A stretch of DNA of 64,000 nt from Hyphomicrobiales bacterium. GTDB taxonomy: Bacteria > Pseudomonadota > Alphaproteobacteria > Rhizobiales > Aestuariivirgaceae. The notes beneath the pieces were generated by a model. The model was given only the letters and a program-made list of their open reading frames with translations, was not told where the DNA came from and did not search any database. The stretch covers positions 1-64,000 of the forward strand of contig JANYHE010000050.1 of NCBI GenBank assembly GCA_025359215.1. The letters are read 5' to 3'. A program made the position numbers and the translations under genes. Within the stretch, counting starts at the first letter, position 1. Each line of letters opens with the position of its first letter. This document shows, piece after piece, positions 8,277 through 15,713 of this stretch.

Positions 8277-9912
8277 AAATCATCATCTTTTATGGGCCTT
8301 TGCTGCCCTTGTTTTGGCCCTGCCCTTGGCATTGCCCTTGTTTAGTATTGTCGTTTTGGCACTGAGCCCCAGCGATAATATTTGGCCGCATCTGATTGCA
8401 ACTGTTTTACCGAATTACCTTGTGCAAACTTTTTTGTTGCTGAGTGGCGTGGGTCTATTGACGTTTGCAATAGGGGTTGCACTTGCTTGGGTTGTGACCT
8501 TTCATGATTTTCCGGGGCGCGCTGCAGTGTTGTGGATGGCGCTGCTGCCCCTGGCCATGCCCGGTTACATTGTGGCTTATACCTATGTTGATTTTCTAAC
8601 TTATGCAGGTCCGTTGCAAACGACATTGCGCGGTATGATGGGATGGACAAAACCCGGTGATTACTATTTTCCAGATATCAGATCCTTGGGTGGGGCCACT
8701 GTCGTTTTAAGTTTTGCACTTTTTCCTTATGTTTATCTCACATCAAGGGCCGCATTGCTGAAGCAATCGATGGCGCAAATTGATGTAGGCCGCACTTTAG
8801 GAAAATCGCCCTTGCAAGTTTTTTTTGGCATTGTTTTGCCTCAAGCTAGGGCTGCTATTGTTGTAGGACTATCTCTCGTGCTGATGGAGTGCTTGAACGA
8901 TATTGGTGCAGTAGGATTTTTTGGCGTGCAAACATTAACCCTCGGCATTTATTCTGCATGGCTAGGGCAAGGCAATTTAGGGGGTGCGGCGCAGCTGGCG
9001 TTCCTTGTATTATTTATCGTTCTTGCGCTTCTATTTATTGAACGACGTTCGCGCGGCAATGATCAGCGCCTGCATATTTCACATCGTCCGAAACCGATTA
9101 TCCGTGTTCGCCTTAAGGGTGTGCGCGCTTGGCTGGCACTTGGCTTTTCTGCTTTGCCTATTGTGATCGGGTTCGTGTTGCCTGCGTTTATTCTTTTGCT
9201 GCAAGGACTTCGCCATGCTGATGTGCTCTATTCTCGAGCATTCTTGGATGCACTGGGCCATTCTCTGTTGATGGCCGGACTTGTTTGCGTTTTAGCTTTA
9301 ATCGCGGCATTGCTCTTGGCCTATGCCAACAGAGTGACGCAATCTCAATTCATCCGTTTACTGACTAATTTTGCCACGCTTGGCTACGCCATTCCAGGGA
9401 CAGTGTTAGCCATTGGTGTGATGGTGCCGCTAGGCCATTTTGATAATTGGCTGGACGCCTGGATGCGCAACCATGTGGGACTTTCGACGGGCTTGCTACT
9501 TTCAGGAAGTATGACAGCCTTGAGCCTCGCCTATGTTGCTCGTTTTCTGATGATTGCATTTGGCACGCTTGAAACTGGGCTGCAAAAAGTGACGCCCAAT
9601 ATCGATGCCGTGGCGCGAACACTGGGACGCAGCGCAGCGCGCGTTTTCTTGGATATTCATCTACCACTTCTGCGCCCCGCAATAATGGCCGCAGCGCTTC
9701 TTGTGTTTGTGGACGCTATGAAGGAACTGCCAGCAACCCTTCTTTTAAGGCCCTTTGGTTTTGATACTTTGGCCACTGCCGTTTTTAGTTTGGCGTCGCT
9801 TGATAAAGTAGAAGAAGGCGCTGTGCCCGCACTTGCCATTGTAGTGGCAGGTCTTTTGCCGGTAATCTTGCTCTCACGAAGTTTGCGTGACCCTGCCATT
9901 AAACGGCCTTGA
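8260..9912 (+). CDS. Fe(3+)-type ABC transporter permease (fused two-domain, FbpB/SfuB family)
   Basis: The 550-residue polytopic protein has two BPD_transp_1 halves, each with an EAA-type loop: GRTLGKSPLQVFFGIVLPQARAA in the N-terminal half and ARTLGRSAARVFLDIHLPLLRPA in the C-terminal half. This duplicated layout with about 12 membrane segments is that of ferric iron permeases FbpB/SfuB. The GTG start overlaps the kinase 3' end by 17 bases, so translation is probably coupled. No ATPase or periplasmic binding-protein gene is in the window, so the permease is an orphan here and its partners must be elsewhere. Iron as substrate is a family assignment. Confidence 0.85.
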   Translation: MSLLNKNHHLLWAFAALVLALPLALPLFSIVVLALSPSDNIWPHLIATVLPNYLVQTFLLLSGVGLLTFAIGVALAWVVTFHDFPGRAAVLWMALLPLAMPGYIVAYTYVDFLTYAGPLQTTLRGMMGWTKPGDYYFPDIRSLGGATVVLSFALFPYVYLTSRAALLKQSMAQIDVGRTLGKSPLQVFFGIVLPQARAAIVVGLSLVLMECLNDIGAVGFFGVQTLTLGIYSAWLGQGNLGGAAQLAFLVLFIVLALLFIERRSRGNDQRLHISHRPKPIIRVRLKGVRAWLALGFSALPIVIGFVLPAFILLLQGLRHADVLYSRAFLDALGHSLLMAGLVCVLALIAALLLAYANRVTQSQFIRLLTNFATLGYAIPGTVLAIGVMVPLGHFDNWLDAWMRNHVGLSTGLLLSGSMTALSLAYVARFLMIAFGTLETGLQKVTPNIDAVARTLGRSAARVFLDIHLPLLRPAIMAAALLVFVDAMKELPATLLLRPFGFDTLATAVFSLASLDKVEEGAVPALAIVVAGLLPVILLSRSLRDPAIKRP

Positions 9913-9933
9913 GTGTGATTGAAACAACCCCCT

Positions 9934-11568
9934 ATGAAACGGTTTATTCTCCATCCTACTACCCTCATCTGCTTGATTTTAATTGTTATTGCAGCAACTT
10001 GGCTGATTATTTTGCCGACACAACTGGCTGGCAAACTAAAGCAGATTGTTGAAATGCGAACAGGGCGTAGTTTTGATATTGCTGGCGGCTCTGGCTATCG
10101 GTTTTCACCGCAATGGGGACTGGAAGTTTATGATATCACATTTTCTGGGTCATCAGCGTTGGCTGAGCCAGTGCTCAAATCCAAAGTGATGTTCATTCCT
10201 TTATCGATCGGCGTGCTGCTTGGCGCTGTGAATGCTGCATCTCCTTTTACGTTCAGCCAAGCCGATGTGACCGTAGCCTTCAATGAGCAGGGGCATGCCA
10301 ATCTATTGATCAATCAAAATCCAGAAGCCGGAAAAACTGATGTGAATGCGCCAGAGCAATTGCCTGTTTCCGTCAATATTCAATCAGGCACATTTCACTT
10401 CAGTGATGCGCGCGACGGCACTTCATTTGTTCTGCCGCAATTTTCTGGAGTGTTTGATTTCAGTGCAGATGGTGGCTTGGTGATGGTTGGATCAGCCGAA
10501 ATCAATGATCGTCATGCCAATTTTTCTGGAACCGCAAAGTCATTGCCAAGAGCTATAGAAGAAGGCTCACCGTTGGATTTCAATCTTGATAGCGAAGGCC
10601 ATGCCTTTTCATTTTCAGGACGCTTAGCAACCACAGGTGCACTGAATTTGGCAGGCCAAGCCACTGTTGAAACATCTGATGCTCAGAAGTTATTTCACTG
10701 GCTGGGTGTTGATTTTGAAACACTACCGGAAAACTTGAAACTCTCGCTTGATGGACCTCTTGAATCGCAAGGTTCAACATTTGCGTTTAAAAAATCGTCG
10801 CTGCAAATCGACAATTTAAGAGGCTCTGGTGATGTGTTGTTTTCAACGCCAGCTGGACGGAAAAATTTAGCGTTGCAGCTGGATTTTGAATCGTTGCCCA
10901 TCAAGATTGGTGATAGCAAGGCGGCGTGGAGTGAGGTTCCTTTTGTTGTCGCCGCGCTGCAGAATTTTGATGCGCAGTTTCAAATATCCACACCAAAGCT
11001 TTTGATGGGCCTTGCAAATTTGGGTGGTGCCAAATTGGAAGGAACTCTCAAGAATGCGGTTTTTTCTGCCAGTTTGAAAACAGCGTCTTTTAATCTTTCC
11101 CAGTTGAAACTTGATGCTGCGCAATTGTCTGTTGCACTTGATGTGACACTATCTACAATCAATGCCGATGCAAAAACATTGTTGGCTGCATTAACGGGGC
11201 AGAACAAATTAAGTGGTGCAATGACTTTGACAACAAGCATCAAGGCCCAAGGCAAAAGCCAAGCTGAAATGGTTTCCACTTTGAGCGGCGACGTGGATGC
11301 CACCTTTGAAAAGGGAGCATTTGCCACTAATATTGGAACGACTGAATTTAAGCAAATGGCTGCTCACGCATCACTTCAAGATGGCATTGCAACTTTAGCG
11401 GACACTCATTTTACAATTGCTGATCAGGTGGTAAATGCGACGGGTGAAGTTGATCTTTTGCGAAAGACTCTATCGATCAGTGCTGAGCCAATTGCTCAGC
11501 AGAAAATTCTGTTGGATGGGGCTTGGAATGATCCAAAAATTTCGGCAATTGCGCCAACACTGCATTAG
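9934..11568 (+). CDS. AsmA-like inner-membrane protein
   Basis: The protein has an N-terminal membrane segment (LICLILIVIAATWLIILP), then a periplasmic region typical of the AsmA family. An N-terminal AsmA part runs to about residue 240 (GRSFDIAGGSGYRFSPQWGLEVYDI) and an AsmA_2-like C-terminal part contains LSGDVDATFEKGAF and LLRKTLSISAEPI. Family members are bridge-like envelope proteins linked to outer-membrane lipid homeostasis. The ORF track starts at TTG 9919; I prefer ATG 9934, which puts the basic residues just before the membrane segment, although neither has a clear ribosome site. It follows the permease by about 20 bases and may share its transcript. Confidence 0.75.
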   Translation: MKRFILHPTTLICLILIVIAATWLIILPTQLAGKLKQIVEMRTGRSFDIAGGSGYRFSPQWGLEVYDITFSGSSALAEPVLKSKVMFIPLSIGVLLGAVNAASPFTFSQADVTVAFNEQGHANLLINQNPEAGKTDVNAPEQLPVSVNIQSGTFHFSDARDGTSFVLPQFSGVFDFSADGGLVMVGSAEINDRHANFSGTAKSLPRAIEEGSPLDFNLDSEGHAFSFSGRLATTGALNLAGQATVETSDAQKLFHWLGVDFETLPENLKLSLDGPLESQGSTFAFKKSSLQIDNLRGSGDVLFSTPAGRKNLALQLDFESLPIKIGDSKAAWSEVPFVVAALQNFDAQFQISTPKLLMGLANLGGAKLEGTLKNAVFSASLKTASFNLSQLKLDAAQLSVALDVTLSTINADAKTLLAALTGQNKLSGAMTLTTSIKAQGKSQAEMVSTLSGDVDATFEKGAFATNIGTTEFKQMAAHASLQDGIATLADTHFTIADQVVNATGEVDLLRKTLSISAEPIAQQKILLDGAWNDPKISAIAPTLH

Positions 11569-11583
11569 GGACACACTGGGCTT

Positions 11584-12039
11584 ATGATCAAAGTGCAACA
11601 AGCTGCGTTTGATGTGGGTGCAGAACTCGCGGCACTTAAAGCTGGCCGCACCAGCATTGGGGGATCAGCGCTTTTTGTGGGTTCGGTGCGTGACATTTCA
11701 AGTGGCGCGCATGTTTCGGACATGACGCTGGAACATTATCCCGGCATGACGGAAAAAGCATTGGCCGATATTGAAACGGAAGCGTGCAAACGCTGGCCGC
11801 TTGATGCTTGTTTGATCATTCATCGTTATGGCACTTTGCGGGCGGGCGAAAACATTGTTTTGGTTATCACCTGTTCACAGCACCGCGAGGCCGCCTTTGC
11901 TGCTTGCGAGTTTTTGATGGACTGGCTGAAAACCAAGGCACCATTTTGGAAACTGGAAACTGGCTCAGAGGGCACAAACTGGGTTGAAGCAAAGGACAGC
12001 GACAATGCGGCCGCATCACGCTGGACATTACCAGAATAA
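11584..12039 (+). CDS. moaE: Molybdopterin synthase catalytic subunit MoaE
   Basis: The 151-residue protein matches MoaE end to end. GSALFVGSVRD and MTLEHYPGMTEKAL are the conserved N-terminal part, IIHRYGTL and SQHREAAFAACEFLMDWLKTKAPFWKLE the catalytic core, with lysines that contact precursor Z and the MoaD thiocarboxylate. It converts cyclic pyranopterin monophosphate to molybdopterin. No moaD is adjacent. It ends one base before the convergent cox operon, whose CoxL product needs the molybdenum cofactor, so the placement is functionally sensible although on the other strand. Confidence 0.95.
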   Translation: MIKVQQAAFDVGAELAALKAGRTSIGGSALFVGSVRDISSGAHVSDMTLEHYPGMTEKALADIETEACKRWPLDACLIIHRYGTLRAGENIVLVITCSQHREAAFAACEFLMDWLKTKAPFWKLETGSEGTNWVEAKDSDNAAASRWTLPE

Positions 12040-12040
12040 A

Positions 12041-12631
12041 TCAACGCCCTTTGGTTTTCTTCTTTGCCGTTGGCTTTTTAACCGCCGGCTTTTTAACCGC
12101 AGGTTTTTTGGCAGCTGGCTTTTTAGCGATAGTTTTTTTAACAGCTGGTTTTTTGACTCCGGCCTTTTTGACGGGTGCCGCCGCACTGCTTGATTTGATC
12201 AAGTTTGCGAATTTCGTAAAAAATTGGCCTGCGAGAGATTGTGCCGTTGCATCAATCAGTCGCGAGCCCAGCATGGCCAGTTTGCCACCAATTTGAGCAT
12301 CGACCGCATAATCCATTTGCGTTTGAGTGGCGCTGATCGCTGTGAGCTTCACTGTTGCCCCGCCTTCCGCAAAGCCTGCAAAGCCGCCTTGGCCTTTGCC
12401 TGAAATCCTGTAGCTTTCTGGTGGTTTCAAATTTGATAGTGTCACCTCACCAGCGAATGAGGCTTTCACTGGACCAACTTTCACAACAACCGTGGCCTTC
12501 ATTGCCGTGGGCGACGTTGCCTCGATAACGCTGCACCCCGGAATGCATTGCTGCAAAATTTTAGGATCATTGAGGCCTTTCCAAACGGCTTCACGAGAAA
12601 CATCGATGACTTGGCTGCCGCTCATTTTCAT
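12041..12631 (-). CDS. coxG: CoxG-like SRPBCC protein with histone-H1-like basic tail
   Basis: Residues 1 to about 145 form the CoxG/START-like (SRPBCC) domain: MKMSGSQVIDVSREAVWKGLNDPKILQQCIPGC and the glycine-rich GQGGFAGFAEGGATV. CoxG proteins belong to carbon-monoxide-dehydrogenase-type operons and are implicated in membrane recruitment or maturation. From about residue 155 the protein changes into a Lys/Ala/Pro repeat (units like KKPAVKKP) ending KKKTKGR, resembling the C-terminal domain of histone H1; standard CoxG proteins lack a tail of this kind. The start overlaps the coxE stop as ATGA. It is the last gene of the operon. Confidence 0.85.
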   Translation of the reverse strand: MKMSGSQVIDVSREAVWKGLNDPKILQQCIPGCSVIEATSPTAMKATVVVKVGPVKASFAGEVTLSNLKPPESYRISGKGQGGFAGFAEGGATVKLTAISATQTQMDYAVDAQIGGKLAMLGSRLIDATAQSLAGQFFTKFANLIKSSSAAAPVKKAGVKKPAVKKTIAKKPAAKKPAVKKPAVKKPTAKKKTKGR

Positions 12632-13848
12632 TTTTGATTTCCTTCAGTTTTCGAAATCCAATTTTTTGGATCATGCGTTACGTTGCGTGGTGATGCAAGT
12701 GTTGCGGCCAATTCTGCCAAGCTGTTTAAACTATGCACAGCGCGAAACTCATCCACAAACGGCATGATGGCGCGAATGCCTGCGGCCTTGGCTTCAAACC
12801 CATCAAAGCGCAAAAGCGGATTGAGCCACACGATGCGTTTGGTAGAACGACGCAAACGCTGCATCTCGTCATGCAAGACCGATATATCATCGCGCTCCAA
12901 ACCATCGGTCATGAGCAGCACATGGGCACCACCTGCTAAAACGCGTCTGGCCCACTTAAAATTGAATTCATGCAAAGCTGTGCCAATACGCGTGCCACCC
13001 GACCAATCGACCACATGTGCTGAAACTTTGGCCACCGCTTCATCGACATCGCGCCGCTGCAAATCCCGTGTCACATTGGTGAGCCTGGTGCCAAACAGAA
13101 ACACTGTAACGCGGGTGCGGTCATTCGATAGCGCATGGAGAAAATGCAGGAAGATCCTACTGTAATTGGAGCATGAACCCGAAATATCACACAGCACCAC
13201 TAGCGGAGGCTCGCGCCAGCGTGGCTGTTTGCGTGTCAAGGTGAAACCACCGCGCAGGGCCTCGCTCAGGGTGCGCCGCATATCAATGCGATGGCCACTT
13301 GCTGATTGCTGAAAGCGCCGTGTGCGAATTTCAATGGGGTTGAGCCGCAACTTGGCAATGGCAGTTTTAGCTTGTGCCTGTTCAGCCACTGACATTTGTT
13401 CAAAATCTTTGGTGCGAAACACCTCATCGACAGAGGCTGTAAACGTAGCATCAATATCCAGCATGTCGTTCTTTTGTGCTGGTGCAGTTTTCATGTGATT
13501 TTTATCAAACATGGCTTCAGCCAAACGCTTGAAACCTGCTGGCTTGGGCTTGTCTTCAGCTTTGCGGGCAATTTGATGATACATCAGCTGCATGAGCTGC
13601 TCGAGCATTTTTGGCTTTTTCCAAAACACGTGAAACGCCTGCTCAAACACTTCGCGGTGCTCCCGTTTTTTCACGAACACAGCATGAAGTGTCCAATAAA
13701 AATCTTCGCGTTCACGCAGGGCTCCGGCTTGGGCGGCATCCAGCGCATCAAGAACGGCGCTTGGCCCCACGGGCATTCCAGCCTCGCGCAAGACACGCGC
13801 AAAATGCATGATATTTTCGGCAAGCTTACCGGAGGGTGCGGAGTTCAT
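12628..13848 (-). CDS. coxE: CoxE-like VWA domain protein
   Basis: VWA-containing CoxE family protein of about 406 residues. The N-terminal helical half begins MNSAPSGKLAENIMHFARVLREAGMPVGP and the C-terminal half is a von Willebrand A domain with the metal site DISGSCSNYSR and the later TDG motif (HVLLMTDGLERDD). CoxE works with the AAA+ protein CoxD in maturing the molybdenum/copper hydroxylase active site. The ORF track begins 30 codons earlier, but ATG 13848 fits the family and has an AGG upstream. The gene overlaps coxD by 23 bases and coxG by ATGA, so the genes are translationally coupled. Confidence 0.9.
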   Translation of the reverse strand: MNSAPSGKLAENIMHFARVLREAGMPVGPSAVLDALDAAQAGALREREDFYWTLHAVFVKKREHREVFEQAFHVFWKKPKMLEQLMQLMYHQIARKAEDKPKPAGFKRLAEAMFDKNHMKTAPAQKNDMLDIDATFTASVDEVFRTKDFEQMSVAEQAQAKTAIAKLRLNPIEIRTRRFQQSASGHRIDMRRTLSEALRGGFTLTRKQPRWREPPLVVLCDISGSCSNYSRIFLHFLHALSNDRTRVTVFLFGTRLTNVTRDLQRRDVDEAVAKVSAHVVDWSGGTRIGTALHEFNFKWARRVLAGGAHVLLMTDGLERDDISVLHDEMQRLRRSTKRIVWLNPLLRFDGFEAKAAGIRAIMPFVDEFRAVHSLNSLAELAATLASPRNVTHDPKNWISKTEGNQK

Positions 13849-14737
13849 CGCGCACCTGATCGAGAATGCGTTTTGCGGCGGAGCCTTCCATGCGGGCAAT
13901 ATCATCTTGATATTTGAGCAAGACTCCCAGCGTGTCATTCACCACTTGTGGGTCCAGCGTTATGCAGTCGAGCTCATGCAAAGCCGAAACCCAATCGAGT
14001 GTTTCTGCAACACCGGGGACTTTGTAAATGTCACCGCCGCGCAAGGCCTGCACAAAGGCCACCACTTCTTTGGCCAGTGCTTCTGATGCATTGGGGCGCT
14101 TGGCTTTGATGATTGCCAGTTCGCGTGCCGCATCAGGATAACCCACCCAATGATAAAGACAGCGCCGCTTCAAAGCATCATGCACTTCTCTGGTGCGGTT
14201 TGATGTGATGATAACGATAGGGGGTTCAGTGGCTTTGATGGTTCCGAGTTCCGGAATGGTGATTTGGAAATCCGACAGCACTTCGAGAAGATATGCCTCA
14301 AAGGCCTCATCAGTGCGGTCCAGTTCATCAATCAGCAAGATGGGTGCGCCAGCCTCATCGCTTTGCAAGGCTTGCAACAGGGGGCGGCGGATCATAAATT
14401 TTTCTGAGAATATGGATGACGAAAGCTGATCGTGGTTCACAGCACCCGTAGCCTCGGCCAACCTGATCTCTATCATCTGAGCTGCATAATTCCACTCATA
14501 AACAGCAGAGGAAACATCCAGACCTTCATAGCATTGCAAGCGGATGAGCTTGCGGCCCATTGAAGCGGCGAGCACTTTTGCAATTTCAGTTTTGCCAACC
14601 CCTGCTTCACCTTCAAGAAAAAGGGGACGGCCCATTTTGAGCGCGAGGAACACCACTGTGGAAAGATCGCGGCCTGCGATATAGCCTGCAGAAGCGAGAA
14701 GGTTTGCTGTGGCATCGATGGTGGTGGGAAGTTTCAC
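13826..14737 (-). CDS. coxD: CoxD, MoxR-type AAA+ ATPase
   Basis: The 303-residue AAA+ protein of the MoxR class has Walker A GEAGVGKTE, Walker B ILLIDELDRTDEAF, sensor 1 IITSNRTRE, and the CoxD-typical stretch QCYEGLDVSSAVYEWNY. In Oligotropha-type systems CoxD is a chaperone ATPase needed to assemble the [CuSMoO2] centre, acting with the VWA protein CoxE. It lies between coxM, with a repeat-bearing spacer of about 160 bases, and coxE, with an overlap. Confidence 0.93.
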   Translation of the reverse strand: MKLPTTIDATANLLASAGYIAGRDLSTVVFLALKMGRPLFLEGEAGVGKTEIAKVLAASMGRKLIRLQCYEGLDVSSAVYEWNYAAQMIEIRLAEATGAVNHDQLSSSIFSEKFMIRRPLLQALQSDEAGAPILLIDELDRTDEAFEAYLLEVLSDFQITIPELGTIKATEPPIVIITSNRTREVHDALKRRCLYHWVGYPDAARELAIIKAKRPNASEALAKEVVAFVQALRGGDIYKVPGVAETLDWVSALHELDCITLDPQVVNDTLGVLLKYQDDIARMEGSAAKRILDQVRDELRTLR

Positions 14738-14756
14738 TCATTAGCTCCAAAAATAT

Positions 14757-14854
14757 GTCATCCCGACGAAAGTCGGGAACCAGGAGGAGCGGCACTGTGC
14801 CAAATACTTTACACTTGAGCGGAACTTCTGGGTCCCGACTTTCGTCGGGATGAC
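14757..14854. repeat. Palindromic intergenic repeat between coxM and coxD
   Basis: A perfect 22-base inverted repeat (arms 14757-14778 and 14833-14854) flanks a 54-base middle. Each arm is itself a hairpin, CCCGAC-GAAA-GTCGGG. This double-hairpin layout with GTCATCCCG ends is typical of dispersed REP-like repeats in alphaproteobacteria. It may terminate or stabilise the cox transcript between coxM and coxD. Other copies would have to be sought outside the window. Confidence 0.8.
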
Positions 14855-14898
14855 GGACAGACAAGGGCCTGCAAATACGACTTGCAGGCCCAGATTTT

Positions 14899-15696
14899 TT
14901 ACTTTGCAGCAGCCACGGCCCTGCCCGCCAGCACGCTGATCAAATGCGCGCGGTATGCTGCTGTTGCATGCATATCGGTGAGCAATCCGTTCGGCTTAAT
15001 TTTAACGCCTGCAATGGCTTTGGCAGAAAAATCCTTGCTCAAGGCTGCTTCAAGATCAGTGGCGCGAAATGCTGAAGCTGCAGCACCTGTCACGCCAACG
15101 CGCACTTTGCCCTTGGCATCTTGGCTCATGAACACGCCTGTTAACGCATAGCGCGATGCGGGGTTGGGGAACTTCTGATGCGCAGATTTCTTAGGGATGG
15201 GAAAGTGAACGGCGGTGATGATCTCACCATCCTTCAAGGCTGTCTCAAACATGCCTGTGAAGAATTTATCGGCCTCAATCTTGCGCTTGTTGGTTTCAAT
15301 GGTTGCGCCAAGACCCAGACATGCTGATGGATAATCAGCGGCGGGATCGGCATTGGCAATTGAGCCACCAATAGTGCCTTTGTTGCGCACATGAACACCG
15401 CCAATTTTTCCAGCCATTTCCCACAAGGCAGGAATGACTTTTTTTATGTCTTTGGAAGTGGCTACCTCCATGTGAGTGGTGCCAGCTTTGATGGAGACGG
15501 CTGTCTTTGACACTTTAATGCCAGAAAAATCCTTTATTGCTGTGAGGTCAACAATATCGGTTGGGGCTGCAAGCCCTTGTTTCATGGTGGGCAGCAGCGT
15601 GTGGCCGCCCGCCATGTATTTTCCATCTTTGGCTTTTTTTAGCATGGCAACGGCCGCTGCGGTGGTGGCGGGGCGATGATAATTGAAGTTTTCCAT
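14899..15696 (-). CDS. coxM: CO-dehydrogenase-type hydroxylase, FAD subunit (CoxM)
   Basis: The 265-residue FAD-binding medium subunit of the xanthine oxidase family has two flavin-contact motifs: AGGHTLLP (near residue 30) and TIGGSIANADPAADYP (near residue 110). It passes electrons from the [2Fe-2S] subunit to the quinone pool or another acceptor. It lies directly downstream of coxL in the S-L-M order that marks form II enzymes. Confidence 0.93.
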   Translation of the reverse strand: MENFNYHRPATTAAAVAMLKKAKDGKYMAGGHTLLPTMKQGLAAPTDIVDLTAIKDFSGIKVSKTAVSIKAGTTHMEVATSKDIKKVIPALWEMAGKIGGVHVRNKGTIGGSIANADPAADYPSACLGLGATIETNKRKIEADKFFTGMFETALKDGEIITAVHFPIPKKSAHQKFPNPASRYALTGVFMSQDAKGKVRVGVTGAAASAFRATDLEAALSKDFSAKAIAGVKIKPNGLLTDMHATAAYRAHLISVLAGRAVAAAK

Positions 15697-15713
15697 TTGT
15701 CTTCTCCCTTGGC

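Noticed and set aside
12051-12296. Plus-strand frame with repeats such as FLTAGFLTAGFLAAGF, looking like a hydrophobic repeat protein
   Set aside because: It is the exact antisense of the CoxG Lys/Ala/Pro tail; the hydrophobic repeat is a codon shadow.
14613-14864. Minus-strand frame MSVRHPDESRDPE...
   Set aside because: Peptide comes from translation of the palindromic repeat; such HPDESRDPE-like peptides are typical false genes at these repeats, and the rest overlaps coxD.
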